From Nocardioides oleivorans (GTDB lineage Bacteria; Actinomycetota; Actinomycetes; Propionibacteriales; Nocardioidaceae), in NCBI RefSeq assembly GCF_004137255.1, contig NZ_SDWT01000001.1:1054001-1118000 (forward strand): a stretch of 64,000 nucleotides of DNA, written 5' to 3'. Below are positions 49,942 to 58,300 of the stretch, piece by piece (within the stretch, counting starts at the first letter, position 1; each line of letters opens with the position of its first letter). A program made the position numbers and the translations under genes. The notes below the pieces were generated by a model. It was given only the letters and a program-made list of their open reading frames with translations, did no database searches and was not told the origin of the DNA.

Positions 49942-51003
49942 TCAGGCGTCGCGCAGGAGCGGCAGCAGCGAGTCGCCGACGCGGACGATCTCCCGCTCGT
50001 ACGGCGTGTCGCTCAGCACGAAGTGGGTGATGCCGAGGTCGGCGTAGCGCAGCAGCGCCTTCGCGACGTCGTCGGGCGAGCCGACCAGCCACGTCGTTCC
50101 TGCGCCACCCCCGCCGACCCGGCCGGGTGCGGTGTAGAGGCACTCGTCGAGCACGTCGCCCTGCTCGGCGAGGTCGAGGAGCCGCTGCTGGCCGACGGCC
50201 ACGCGCCTGCTCGGGTCGACGAACCACTCGTCCCTGCCCTCGGCCATCGCGGCGACCCGCGCCTCGGCATCGGACCAGGCCTCCTCGGTGGTGTCGCGCA
50301 CCAGCGTCGTGATGCGCAGGCCGAACTCGAGCGGCGGGAGGTCGCGGTCGAGCTCGGTGCTCAGGGTCCTCAGGTGGTCGATGCGGGCGGCGACGCCGTC
50401 GAGCGGCTCGCCCCAGAAGAGCTGCACGTCGGCCTCGGCCGCCGCGGTGCGCTGGGCCGCCTCGGACGCGCCGCCGAAGTAGAGCTGCGGGTGCGGACGG
50501 CCGGGACGTGCGACCGGCTTGTGCTCGAGGGTCGCGGCCCGCGCCGAGTAGTGCTCGCCCTCGACGGTGATGTCGTCCTCGGTCCAGTAGCGACGGACGA
50601 GACGCATGAACTCGCGCGTCCGGGCGTAGCGCTGCGCCTGGTCGCCCTCGTCGTCGCCGTACTGCGGCTGGTGGTCCGGGCCACTGACCACGTTGACCTT
50701 GACCCGGCCGCCGCTGAGCTGGTCGAGCGTCGCGGCGGACGAGGCGAAGTGGGCCGGCGTCCAGTAGCCCGGCCGGATCGCGACGAGCGGGTTGAACGTC
50801 GTGGTTCCCGCCGCCAGCGCCGTGGCGACCGTGAAGGTGTCGGGACGCTTCCACCCGGTCCCGATCAGCGCGCCGCCCCAGCCGTGGTCCTCGGTCAGGC
50901 GGGCGAGGTCGGTCAGCCGGGCCAGGCTGTTGTGCCCCTCGACCGTGTCGTCGAGCCGGTGGCCCGGGGTCACCTGGTTGGGGATGTACCAGAGGAAGTC
51001 CAT
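49942..51003 (-). CDS. ssuD: FMNH2-dependent alkanesulfonate monooxygenase, SsuD-type
   Basis: A 353-residue luciferase-like enzyme that splits the C-S bond of sulfonates to an aldehyde and sulfite. It follows SsuD along its whole length: MDFLWYIPNQVTPGHRLDDT, IGTGWKRPDTFTVATAL, LVAIRPGYWTPAHFASSAAT, GRVKVNVVSGPD, LYFGGASEAAQ and FGLRITTLVRDTTEEAW. ATG 51003 has GAAAGG 7 nt upstream. It heads the operon that continues with ssuA, ssuC, ssuB, a second monooxygenase and an aldo/keto reductase. The flavin reductase partner is not in the window. Confidence 0.88.
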   Translation of the reverse strand: MDFLWYIPNQVTPGHRLDDTVEGHNSLARLTDLARLTEDHGWGGALIGTGWKRPDTFTVATALAAGTTTFNPLVAIRPGYWTPAHFASSAATLDQLSGGRVKVNVVSGPDHQPQYGDDEGDQAQRYARTREFMRLVRRYWTEDDITVEGEHYSARAATLEHKPVARPGRPHPQLYFGGASEAAQRTAAAEADVQLFWGEPLDGVAARIDHLRTLSTELDRDLPPLEFGLRITTLVRDTTEEAWSDAEARVAAMAEGRDEWFVDPSRRVAVGQQRLLDLAEQGDVLDECLYTAPGRVGGGGAGTTWLVGSPDDVAKALLRYADLGITHFVLSDTPYEREIVRVGDSLLPLLRDA

Positions 51004-51069
51004 CGCTGCGCCTTTCTACATTTTGTCGACTCAATTACTACACATAACACACCCAGCTGTCCGGACCCG

Positions 51070-51133
51070 GCTATCTAGGGACGAACTGGTGGGTGGTTGG
51101 GCCTGCGGACCTACCGGATCGTCCCCAGATATC
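51070..51133 (-). repeat. Dispersed palindromic element, family 2, copy 2
   Basis: A 64-bp imperfect palindrome, inverted relative to the copy at 2451. Arms at 51071-51084 (CTATCTAGGGACGA) and 51119-51133 pair with few mismatches, and the inner block CGGACCTACCGGATC is shared in reverse. It lies between the divergent SsuD-type and VOC genes, so here it is not a shared 3' terminator. Confidence 0.75.
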
Positions 51134-51169
51134 GGGAGGGAGAGGACAGGAACTGACCTGAAGGCGTCC

Positions 51170-51175
51170 TAGCCT
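51170..51175 (+). promoter_or_regulatory. Leaderless -10 box for the VOC gene at 51182
   Basis: TAGCCT, 6 nt before ATG 51182. Confidence 0.6.
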
Positions 51176-51181
51176 CGAGGC

Positions 51182-51586
51182 ATGGACATGAAGCTGGAGC
51201 TGGTGATGGTGCCCGTGACCGACGTCGACCGGGCCAAGGAGTTCTACGTGCGGGCGGGTTTCCACGCCGACCACGACCAGACGGTGAGCGAGGAGATCCG
51301 CTTCGTGCAGCTCACCCCGCCGGGGTCGGCCTGCTCGATCGCGATCGGCAGGGGGCTGACGGGCCTGGAGCCCGGCTCGCTCGACAACCTGCAGATGGTC
51401 GTCGCGGACGCCGATGCGACCCACGCCGACCTGGTGGCGCGCGGCATCGAGGTGAGCGAGGTCGACCCCCAGCCGTGGGGCCGGTTCATCCACCTCGCCG
51501 ACCCCGACGGCAACCAGTGGGCGCTCCAGGAGCTGCCGTCCTGGTCGTCCGGGGCCGGCGGCGACGGTCAGCGCCCCGACGCCTGA
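51182..51586 (+). CDS. VOC (glyoxalase) family protein
   Basis: A 134-residue vicinal-oxygen-chelate protein: LVMVPVTDVDRAKEFYVRAG in module one, LDNLQMVVADADATHADL in module two, and FIHLADPDGNQWALQE with the final acidic ligand. Typical single-domain length. Leaderless start. It stands alone, divergent from the sulfonate operon. Substrate unknown; such proteins may be bleomycin-type binding proteins or lyases. Confidence 0.82.
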   Translation: MDMKLELVMVPVTDVDRAKEFYVRAGFHADHDQTVSEEIRFVQLTPPGSACSIAIGRGLTGLEPGSLDNLQMVVADADATHADLVARGIEVSEVDPQPWGRFIHLADPDGNQWALQELPSWSSGAGGDGQRPDA

Positions 51587-51638
51587 CCCGCGCACGCGGC
51601 GTCCCGGATCTGGCCGGGACCCCTGAGAACCTAGGCGC

Positions 51639-52529
51639 ATGACCCGCCTGGACCTCACCACCGTGCGACGACGGCTGCAGCCGGGCCGGCTCCTGCTCGG
51701 CTCCCTCCTGGAGATCGGGATCAAGGCCTACGGTGCCGGCGCCGCGCTGAGCGTGGCGCTGAGCGACACCGACACGGTCGGCGGCAAGGCCGGCGACGCG
51801 ATCCGGGCCGTGCCCAACTTGTCGGAGAAGTACCACCGGGCCCAGTACGTCGTCGAGCACCGGCAGGAGATCGAGGCGGCCGTCACCTACCTCAACGAGC
51901 ACACCGTCTCCCAGGCCGAGCTCGAGAGCACGGTGACGCGGAGCTCGGCGACGCTCGACTCGATCGAGACGACCTACGCCGAGGTGGGCCGGGCGCGCGA
52001 CGTGCTGCAGATCGACGGCATCCGCGGCACGATCGACAACGCCCGCGAGGCGATCGAGCACGTCGGCAACGCCTGGAGCGCGAGGCCCGACCTCGACTCG
52101 ATCAACCAGCTCGCCGCGGTCGCCGACCAGGTCAACCCCCTGCTCGACCAGGTCGACGTGCTGATCCCCGTCTACTACGGCAGCCTGCTGGCGGTCACGG
52201 ACAACTTCGCGAGCGACGAGATCGCCGGCACGCTCCTGGTCATGGCACTGGCGTTCGGGGCCGCCGCCGTGCTCGGTCGGGTCGTCGGCTTCTGGGTGCG
52301 CCGCGGCCGGCCCGGCCTGCTCGCCGTGCTCCTGCAGGCCCTGGGCGCGCGCGTCTTCCGACCCTGGTACGTCGCCAACCTGCCGTGGGCACTGAGCCCG
52401 CCGGTCTACTCGGCGGCGCGCGAGGGAATCCGGCGCGAGATCGTCGCGGACCCCGAGGCCGCGCTCGACGAGGACTCCTTCCGTGAGCTCGAGCAGTACT
52501 TCGCCCGTCGGGCGGACCCCGGCACCTGA
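51639..52529 (+). CDS. Unknown membrane protein with helical domain
   Basis: A 296-residue protein, no family recognised. A weakly hydrophobic N-terminal stretch (about 17-45) is followed by an all-helical region (about 50-180) with EKYHRAQYVVEHRQEIEAAV and repeated AxxVxxA patterns, then a membrane helix (about 195-220), a basic loop WVRRGRPGL and an amphipathic end. The C-terminus is acidic and then ends in RRADPGT. It is the first gene of a short unlinked stretch. The helical part could be a coiled-coil dimer. Confidence 0.65.
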   Translation: MTRLDLTTVRRRLQPGRLLLGSLLEIGIKAYGAGAALSVALSDTDTVGGKAGDAIRAVPNLSEKYHRAQYVVEHRQEIEAAVTYLNEHTVSQAELESTVTRSSATLDSIETTYAEVGRARDVLQIDGIRGTIDNAREAIEHVGNAWSARPDLDSINQLAAVADQVNPLLDQVDVLIPVYYGSLLAVTDNFASDEIAGTLLVMALAFGAAAVLGRVVGFWVRRGRPGLLAVLLQALGARVFRPWYVANLPWALSPPVYSAAREGIRREIVADPEAALDEDSFRELEQYFARRADPGT

Positions 52530-52597
52530 GCCGGGCACCTACCCGATGTGGTGGGTCTCCACGACGCACTTCCCCCGGGGGCCCGTCCCGCGGTTCC

Positions 52598-53224
52598 ATG
52601 GAGCGCATGACTGCCAGCCCCTCGGTCGTCGGCGCCCTGGCGATGACGCTCGCCTCGCTGTCGTACGACTTCGCCACCGACGAGCTGGCCCACCTCGTCC
52701 TCACGAGCGGGGCCGACCATCCCGTCCCCGACCGCATCGCGTGGCGGCTCCAGCAGGAGCTCGGTGAGGAGTACGTCGTTGCGCGGGCGTGGCGGCGCGC
52801 CGACATCGCCGTGCTGGTCGGGGAGTCGCCGGTCCTCCAGGTCGGGGCGCGGGCGATGCACGCCTGCGACCTGCTCGGCACCGCGTCCCGGGCGGATCAC
52901 CTCGCCGGGCTGACCGCCGACGGCATCAGGATGGCCGCAGCGGCGCCGGACAGCTCGGCGTACCTCCTCGCCCTCGTCACCCACGTGGACGGCCCCGTCC
53001 CGCACCACCTGCGGGAGGTGGTGAGGCACGCCGACGGGATCGCCGCCGCCCTCGAGCAGGAGGGCACGGCCGACGCGGTCGGCGCGAGGGCACGCAAGCT
53101 CTGGGAGGCCGAGCTCGGTCGCTTCGGCTGGCCCTCGACCCGCTTCACCATCGGCGCGGGCTCGAGGTGGGGACTGGCCGTCGAGCTCGACGCCTACCTC
53201 ATCGGCCCGCTGCCGCAGGCGTGA
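52598..53224 (+). CDS. Hypothetical soluble protein
   Basis: A 208-residue protein with no recognised family. It is alpha/beta-like with conserved-looking stretches RIAWRLQQELGEEYVVARAW and FTIGAGSRWGLAVELDAYLI. No signal peptide or membrane helix. ATG 52598 and ATG 52607 are both possible starts. Codon use is normal for the window, so it is very likely a real gene. A lone three-gene block with the unknown membrane protein before it and a coiled-coil protein after it. Confidence 0.6.
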   Translation: MERMTASPSVVGALAMTLASLSYDFATDELAHLVLTSGADHPVPDRIAWRLQQELGEEYVVARAWRRADIAVLVGESPVLQVGARAMHACDLLGTASRADHLAGLTADGIRMAAAAPDSSAYLLALVTHVDGPVPHHLREVVRHADGIAAALEQEGTADAVGARARKLWEAELGRFGWPSTRFTIGAGSRWGLAVELDAYLIGPLPQA

Positions 53225-53225
53225 C

Positions 53226-53675
53226 CTACCGGCGTTCGGAGTCGAGGCGCGCGAGGATCTCCTGCAGGTGTCCGCGCAGGCGCTGGTCGTGCTCCGAGGC
53301 CACCTGCTGGAGTCGGGCGACCTCGGCCTCCGAGCGGGTGCGCCGCGTCTCGGACTCTGCGCGCACGTCGTCGGCCGCCGCACGCGCGTCGTCGAGGGTC
53401 CGACCGGCCTCGAGGCGTGCGGACTCGACCATGCTCCCGGCCTCGCGCTGCGCCGTGCGCAGGAGGGTCTCCGCCTCCTGACGGGCGGCCGCGACGATCT
53501 CGGCCGCCTCGGCCTGGGCATCGGCGCGCCACTGGTCGGTGTCGCGGGCCGTCAGCTCGAGGAGCCGCGCCGCCGAGTCCGAACGCGGCTCGGGCACCAC
53601 GAGCCCCGTGGTCGCGTCGTCTCGCTGGTCGCCCGCTGCACTGCGGACATCTGCGTCGTGGTCCTGGCTCAGCAT
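53226..53675 (-). CDS. Alanine/glutamate-rich coiled-coil protein (DivIVA-like)
   Basis: A 149-residue protein, almost wholly predicted coiled coil from residue about 35 to the end (WRADAQAEAAEIVAAARQEA and SARLEAGRTLDDARAAADDV). The AxxxxxxARxEA heptad style resembles DivIVA/Wag31 tails or ATP synthase b-type stalks, but the N-terminal DivIVA membrane-binding motif is absent. ATG 53675 has TACGCT 7 nt upstream, so it is likely leaderless. It converges on the hypothetical gene at 52598 with a 1-bp gap. Function unknown. Confidence 0.7.
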   Translation of the reverse strand: MLSQDHDADVRSAAGDQRDDATTGLVVPEPRSDSAARLLELTARDTDQWRADAQAEAAEIVAAARQEAETLLRTAQREAGSMVESARLEAGRTLDDARAAADDVRAESETRRTRSEAEVARLQQVASEHDQRLRGHLQEILARLDSERR

Positions 53676-53682
53676 GTCAGGC

Positions 53683-53688
53683 AGCGTA
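53683..53688 (-). promoter_or_regulatory. Leaderless -10 box for the coiled-coil protein gene
   Basis: TACGCT on the minus strand, 7 nt before ATG 53675. It gives this gene a promoter separate from scoAB. Confidence 0.5.
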
Positions 53689-53719
53689 CGACGTCCGGGG
53701 CCCGTCGTCTCCCCGGGCC

Positions 53720-54388
53720 TCAGACAAGCTCCGGTCCGGTCTTCTCCCGCACCTCGTCCTCGGTGACCCCGGGAGCGAGCTCGACGAGCCTGAGCTGCCG
53801 GTCGCCGGCGGTGCCCGAGGGCGCGACCTCGCCCGTGGCGGGGTCGATCACGTCGATGACCGCGAGGTCGGTGATGATCCGCTGCACGACCCGCTTGCCC
53901 GTGTAGGGCAGGTCGCAGGCGTCGAGAATCTTCAGCGACCCGTCCTTGGCGGTGTGCTCCATCAGCACGATCACCCGCTTGGCGCCGTGGACCAGGTCCA
54001 TCGCGCCACCCATGCCCTTGACCATCTTCCCGGGGATCATCCAGTTCGCGATGTCGCCGTCGACCGACACCTGCATCGCACCGAGGATCGCGGCGTCGAT
54101 CTTGCCGCCGCGGATCATCCCGAAGGACTGCGCGGAGTCGAAGAACGACGCGCCCTTGCGCAGGGTCACCGTCTCCTTGCCCGCGTTGATCAGGTCGGGG
54201 TCCTCGTCACCCTCGAAGGGGTAGGCCCCCACGCCGAGGATGCCGTTCTCCGACTGGAGCACCAGCTCGACGTCGTCGGCGACGTAGTTCGGCACCAGCG
54301 TCGGCAGCCCGATGCCGAGGTTGACGTACGACCCGTCGACCAGCTCGGATGCCGCCCGGGCGGCCATCTCCTCACGCGTCCAGCTCAT
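53720..54388 (-). CDS. scoB: Succinyl-CoA:3-ketoacid CoA-transferase subunit B
   Basis: A 222-residue CoA-transferase beta subunit. The catalytic glutamate lies in [12 protein letters not shown], preceded by [18 protein letters not shown]. It also has [19 protein letters not shown]. It transfers CoA between succinyl-CoA and a 3-ketoacid such as acetoacetate. ATG 54388 is 1 bp from the scoA stop, so the two subunits are co-translated. Length is as expected. Confidence 0.93.
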   Translation of the reverse strand: MSWTREEMAARAASELVDGSYVNLGIGLPTLVPNYVADDVELVLQSENGILGVGAYPFEGDEDPDLINAGKETVTLRKGASFFDSAQSFGMIRGGKIDAAILGAMQVSVDGDIANWMIPGKMVKGMGGAMDLVHGAKRVIVLMEHTAKDGSLKILDACDLPYTGKRVVQRIITDLAVIDVIDPATGEVAPSGTAGDRQLRLVELAPGVTEDEVREKTGPELV

Positions 54389-54389
54389 C

Positions 54390-55217
54390 TCAGCCTCCCA
54401 GTCCGTGCGTCGCCGCGTCGTCCACGAGCGCGTCCGCCGCAGAGTCCGGCCGCGGCCGCGTGGTGACCTTCTCGATCTTCTTGTCCGCCGCCTGCTCGGG
54501 CGTCAGCTGCACGACGCGCTGCACGTACACACCGGGGGTGTGCACGTCGTTGGGGTCGAGCTCGCCGGGCTCGACGAGCTCCTCGACCTCGGCGATCGTG
54601 ATCCGTCCGCACATCGCGGCGAGCGGGTTGAAGTTGCGCGACGACTGGCGGTAGACGAGGTTGCCGTGCCGGTCGCCCTTCCAGGCCCGCACCAGCCCGA
54701 AGTCGGCCACGATGGCCTCCTCCAGGACGTACTCCCGATCACCCTCGCGGGTGGAGAAGACCTTGGTCTCCTTCGGCGGCGAGGCGACGACGACGTTGCC
54801 GGAGTCGTCGTACTTCCAGGGCAGGCCGCCCTCGGCGACCTGCGTGCCGACACCGGTCGCGGTGTAGAACCCCGGGATCCCCGAGCCGCCCGCGCGCATC
54901 CGCTCCGCGAGCGTGCCCTGCGGGGTCAGCTCCACCTCCAGCTCGCCGGAGAGGTACTGCCGCGCGAACTCCTTGTTCTCCCCGACGTAGGAGGAGATCA
55001 TCCGCCGGATCCGCTTCGCGAACAGCAGGCGGCCCAGCCCCCACTCGTCCACGCCGCAGTTGTTCGAGACCGCCTCCAGGTCGGACGTGCCCGCCTCGAG
55101 GATTGCGTCGATGAGGACCGACGGGATGCCGGACAGACCGAAGCCGCCGACCGCGAGGGTCGCGCCGTCCGGGATGTCGGCCACGGCGTCGGCCGCCGAA
55201 GAGACCACTTTGTCCAT
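54390..55217 (-). CDS. scoA: Succinyl-CoA:3-ketoacid CoA-transferase subunit A
   Basis: A 275-residue alpha subunit with [38 protein letters not shown] (glycine-rich CoA loop), [12 protein letters not shown] and [16 protein letters not shown] 55217 is chosen over GTG 55226 because TAGGGT stands 7 nt upstream. About 30 residues longer than enteric AtoD, as is usual for actinobacterial ScoA. Forms a heterotetramer with ScoB for ketone-body/acetoacetate use. Confidence 0.93.
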   Translation of the reverse strand: MDKVVSSAADAVADIPDGATLAVGGFGLSGIPSVLIDAILEAGTSDLEAVSNNCGVDEWGLGRLLFAKRIRRMISSYVGENKEFARQYLSGELEVELTPQGTLAERMRAGGSGIPGFYTATGVGTQVAEGGLPWKYDDSGNVVVASPPKETKVFSTREGDREYVLEEAIVADFGLVRAWKGDRHGNLVYRQSSRNFNPLAAMCGRITIAEVEELVEPGELDPNDVHTPGVYVQRVVQLTPEQAADKKIEKVTTRPRPDSAADALVDDAATHGLGG

Positions 55218-55224
55218 GTCCCGC

Positions 55225-55230
55225 ACCCTA
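55225..55230 (-). promoter_or_regulatory. Leaderless -10 box for scoAB
   Basis: TAGGGT on the minus strand, 7 nt before ATG 55217. It overlaps the alternative GTG at 55226, which argues against that start. Confidence 0.6.
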
Positions 55231-55295
55231 GCGGGGGTGTGAGCGCCGCCACGGTGTGGGCGAGCACCACGTCCGACCGCTCCGGGATGTGCAGC

Positions 55296-55336
55296 GGCCG
55301 GGCCCGGGGAGCTGACAGATCCTCCCGGGCCCGGCC
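55296..55336 (-). terminator. Terminator hairpin of the giant ThuA/dehydrogenase gene
   Basis: A 13-bp perfect GC stem (GGCCGGGCCCGGG near 55296-55308 with 55324-55336) around a 15-nt loop, 27 bp after the stop of the gene at 55363 and before the scoA promoter. Confidence 0.7.
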
Positions 55337-55362
55337 GGCCACTCAGTGCGCCACCCCGTGCG

Positions 55363-58300
55363 TCACAGCTTCGCCAGGCGCTCCTTCACCTGTGCCAGGA
55401 GGGCGGCGCGGAGATCGCCGTCGACCTTGGTGCGGACGAGCTTGCGGATCGCCTTCAGCTGCTTCTTCGCCGCCGGTCGGTCGCCCCGGTTCTCGGCCCT
55501 GCGAGCGTCCTTGTCGAGCTGCACCAGCCGGTTGGCGAGCCTCGGGCGGAGGTCGCCGTCGGCCGCCGCGGCCGCCAGCACCTTCTTCAACGACGCGCGG
55601 GTCGCCTGGACCGTGAACACCACTGTGCGCGTGCTGGTGTTCCCGGCGCCGTCCGTCCCGGTGACGGTCAGGACGTGGCGGCCCGTGGACAGGGTCCACA
55701 TCTGCCACGCACCCGCCTCGACGACCTCGCCGTCGAGCCTGGCCCGCACCGCGCGGATCCCCGACGTGGCGTCGGAGCCCGACCACGACACCGTGGCCGA
55801 CCGGTGGCTCGGGTAGGTCCGCGCCCGCAGCCCGTCGATCGTCACCTCCGGGCCGGCGGTGTCGAGGGACATCTCCCTCGACTGCGCCGACTCGACGTTG
55901 CCGTCCCGGTCGATGGAGCGCACCTCCAGGACCTGGCGGCCCTGCGCGGCGACCGGGAAGGGACCGGCGTACGCCGTCCACGCCCCGCTGCCGATGCGGT
56001 ACTCGGTGCGCGCCACGCCCGACCCGGTGTCGGTCGCGGACAGGGTCACCGTCGGCGCGGTGGTGAACCAGCCGGCGCTGCCGTCCGGCGAGGCCGGGTC
56101 GGTCCGCACCGCCGTCACCGGCGCCGTGGTGTCGGCCGGAGGACCGCCGACGACGACTCCGATCGACTGCTCGACCTCCACGTTGCCGGCCTTGTCGCTC
56201 GAGCGGAACCGCACGGTGTGGTCACCGGCGCCGGTCACCGTGACAGGTGCCGTGTAGGCCTGCCAGGCGTCCTGGTCGACCTTGACCTCGGTGCCCGCGA
56301 CGCCGGAGGTGGCGTCGGTGGCCTCGAGGACCACCCGGACCCCGTCGCCGGCGACCTGCTGCGTGGCGCCGGTCGCCGGGGTGACCGTGTCGGCCTTCAC
56401 CTGGGCCGACCCTGCGGTCTCGACGTTGCCCGCCACGTCGGTGGACCGGTACGCCACCGTGTGCTCGCCGTCCGCGACCTCGACCGCGCCGGCGTACGCC
56501 GTCCACGCACCGCCGTCGATGCGGTACTCGGTCGTCGCGACGCCCGAGCCGCCGTCGTCGGCGGCCAGGGTGAAGCGGGGCGTGCTGACGTACCAGCCCG
56601 CGTCGCCGTCCGGTGCTGCCGGCGACCAGGTGAGGGTCGTCGTCGGGGCCTCCGTGTCGGGGGCCTCCACGACCACCTCCGCGGACTTCGTGGCCTCCAC
56701 GTTGCCGGCCACGTCGGTCGAGCGGAACTCGACCGTGTGGGTCCCGGGAGCGGTGACGACGAACGGTGCGGCGTACGTCGTCCAGGTGCCCTCGTCGACG
56801 CGGTACTCGGTCGACGCGACGCCCGAGCCGCCCGCGTCGTCGGTGGCGGTGAGCGTGACCCGCACGCCCTCCGCCACGACCGCCTGGGTCGCGGTGGTGG
56901 TCGGTGCCGTGGTGTCGACCGGCGGCTCCTCCCCGGTGTCGAGGCGGAACCAGTCGAACTCGACCGACACCGGCTCCTCCTGCTCCGGGCCGATGGCCAT
57001 GAGGCCGATCGAGCTCAGCGGTCCGTCGTAGGTGACGCCGTCGCCGATCGGCGTCCAGGTCACCCCGCCGTCGCTGACCTCGGCGGTGTAGGACGTGCCG
57101 GACCTGGTGACCCGGACGTACCAGTAGCCGCTCTCGCTGCTGTCGGCGATGTTGATCGCGTCACCACCGGCCACCCCGCTGCCGCCCTTCTCGGCCGCGA
57201 CCTCCGCACGGAGGTCGACCGCGGCGCCGGGTGCGTTGTAGGCCACGACGTCGGCCTTGACGTAGTTGTCGTCGTCGCCGTACATCAGCAGGCCGGCCAG
57301 CTGGTAGCGGTGCTTCAGCGGTGCCTTGAACCGGGTGGTCGCCACCCAGTCGCCCTCGGGCGCGTCCTGCAGCACGAAGTTGCGCGGCGACAGCGGGTTG
57401 GCCCCGTTGATGTCCCCGGGCTCCGTGCTGATCTTCAGGTGCCCGTCGGCCACGGAGGCGGTGCGCGAGCTGTAGCGCACCGACTCCGCCCAGCGGCAGC
57501 CGTCGAGGGCCGTGCCGTCGAACTCGTCGTCGGCCTCGACGGTCGGCGCGGTGCCGTCCGGCGTGACCCGGAACCAGTCGACCTGCGCGACCCGCGGCGT
57601 GGTGCCGAGGTCACCGCCGGCCATGACGCCGATCCTGGTGCCGGCGCCGGTCTTCAGCGCCGTCGAGCCCGCCACGTTGGTCCACGCCTCACCGTTGGTG
57701 GAGTAGGCCGCCGTCAGCGTGCCGCCCGTGTTGGTGAGCCGCAGGTGGATCGTCGTCGGGAAGTCCGCCGGCACCCGCGGTGCGCCCGGCGTCGAGCGCG
57801 TCCCGTTGGTCTCCGACTGGAACTCCACCAGCCGTCCTCCGTCCTGGTGCCGGACGAAGGCGAGCTTGTTGTAGTCGTTGTCGGTGCGGTGCACGACCAG
57901 GCCGGCCCACTGCCAGTGGGAGCTGTGGTCGAGCGTGATCTTCGTGGTCGCGACCCAGTTGCCGGCCGGCAGGGCCTGCCCGGCGAAGCTCACCGGGCCG
58001 GTGTTGGCCTCGTTGATGTCAGCACCCGTGACCGGGACCCGGAGGCTGCCCCCGGCCTGGGTGATCGGCTGGCCGGGCGCGTTGCGCAGCGCCCACTTCG
58101 GCAGCAGCGACGGCGAGTCGAACTCGTCGGAGAGCGGACCGGCCACGCAGCTGAGCGGCTCGCTCGGCGTCTCTGGCTCGGGCTCGGCCGGGTCGGTGTC
58201 GATCGCGAACTGCGAGAAGTCGGCGGTCCGCTCGGCGGCCTCGTGCGACATCACGAACATGCCGACGTCCTGCGTCGAGCCGATGCCGGCGAGCGTCACC

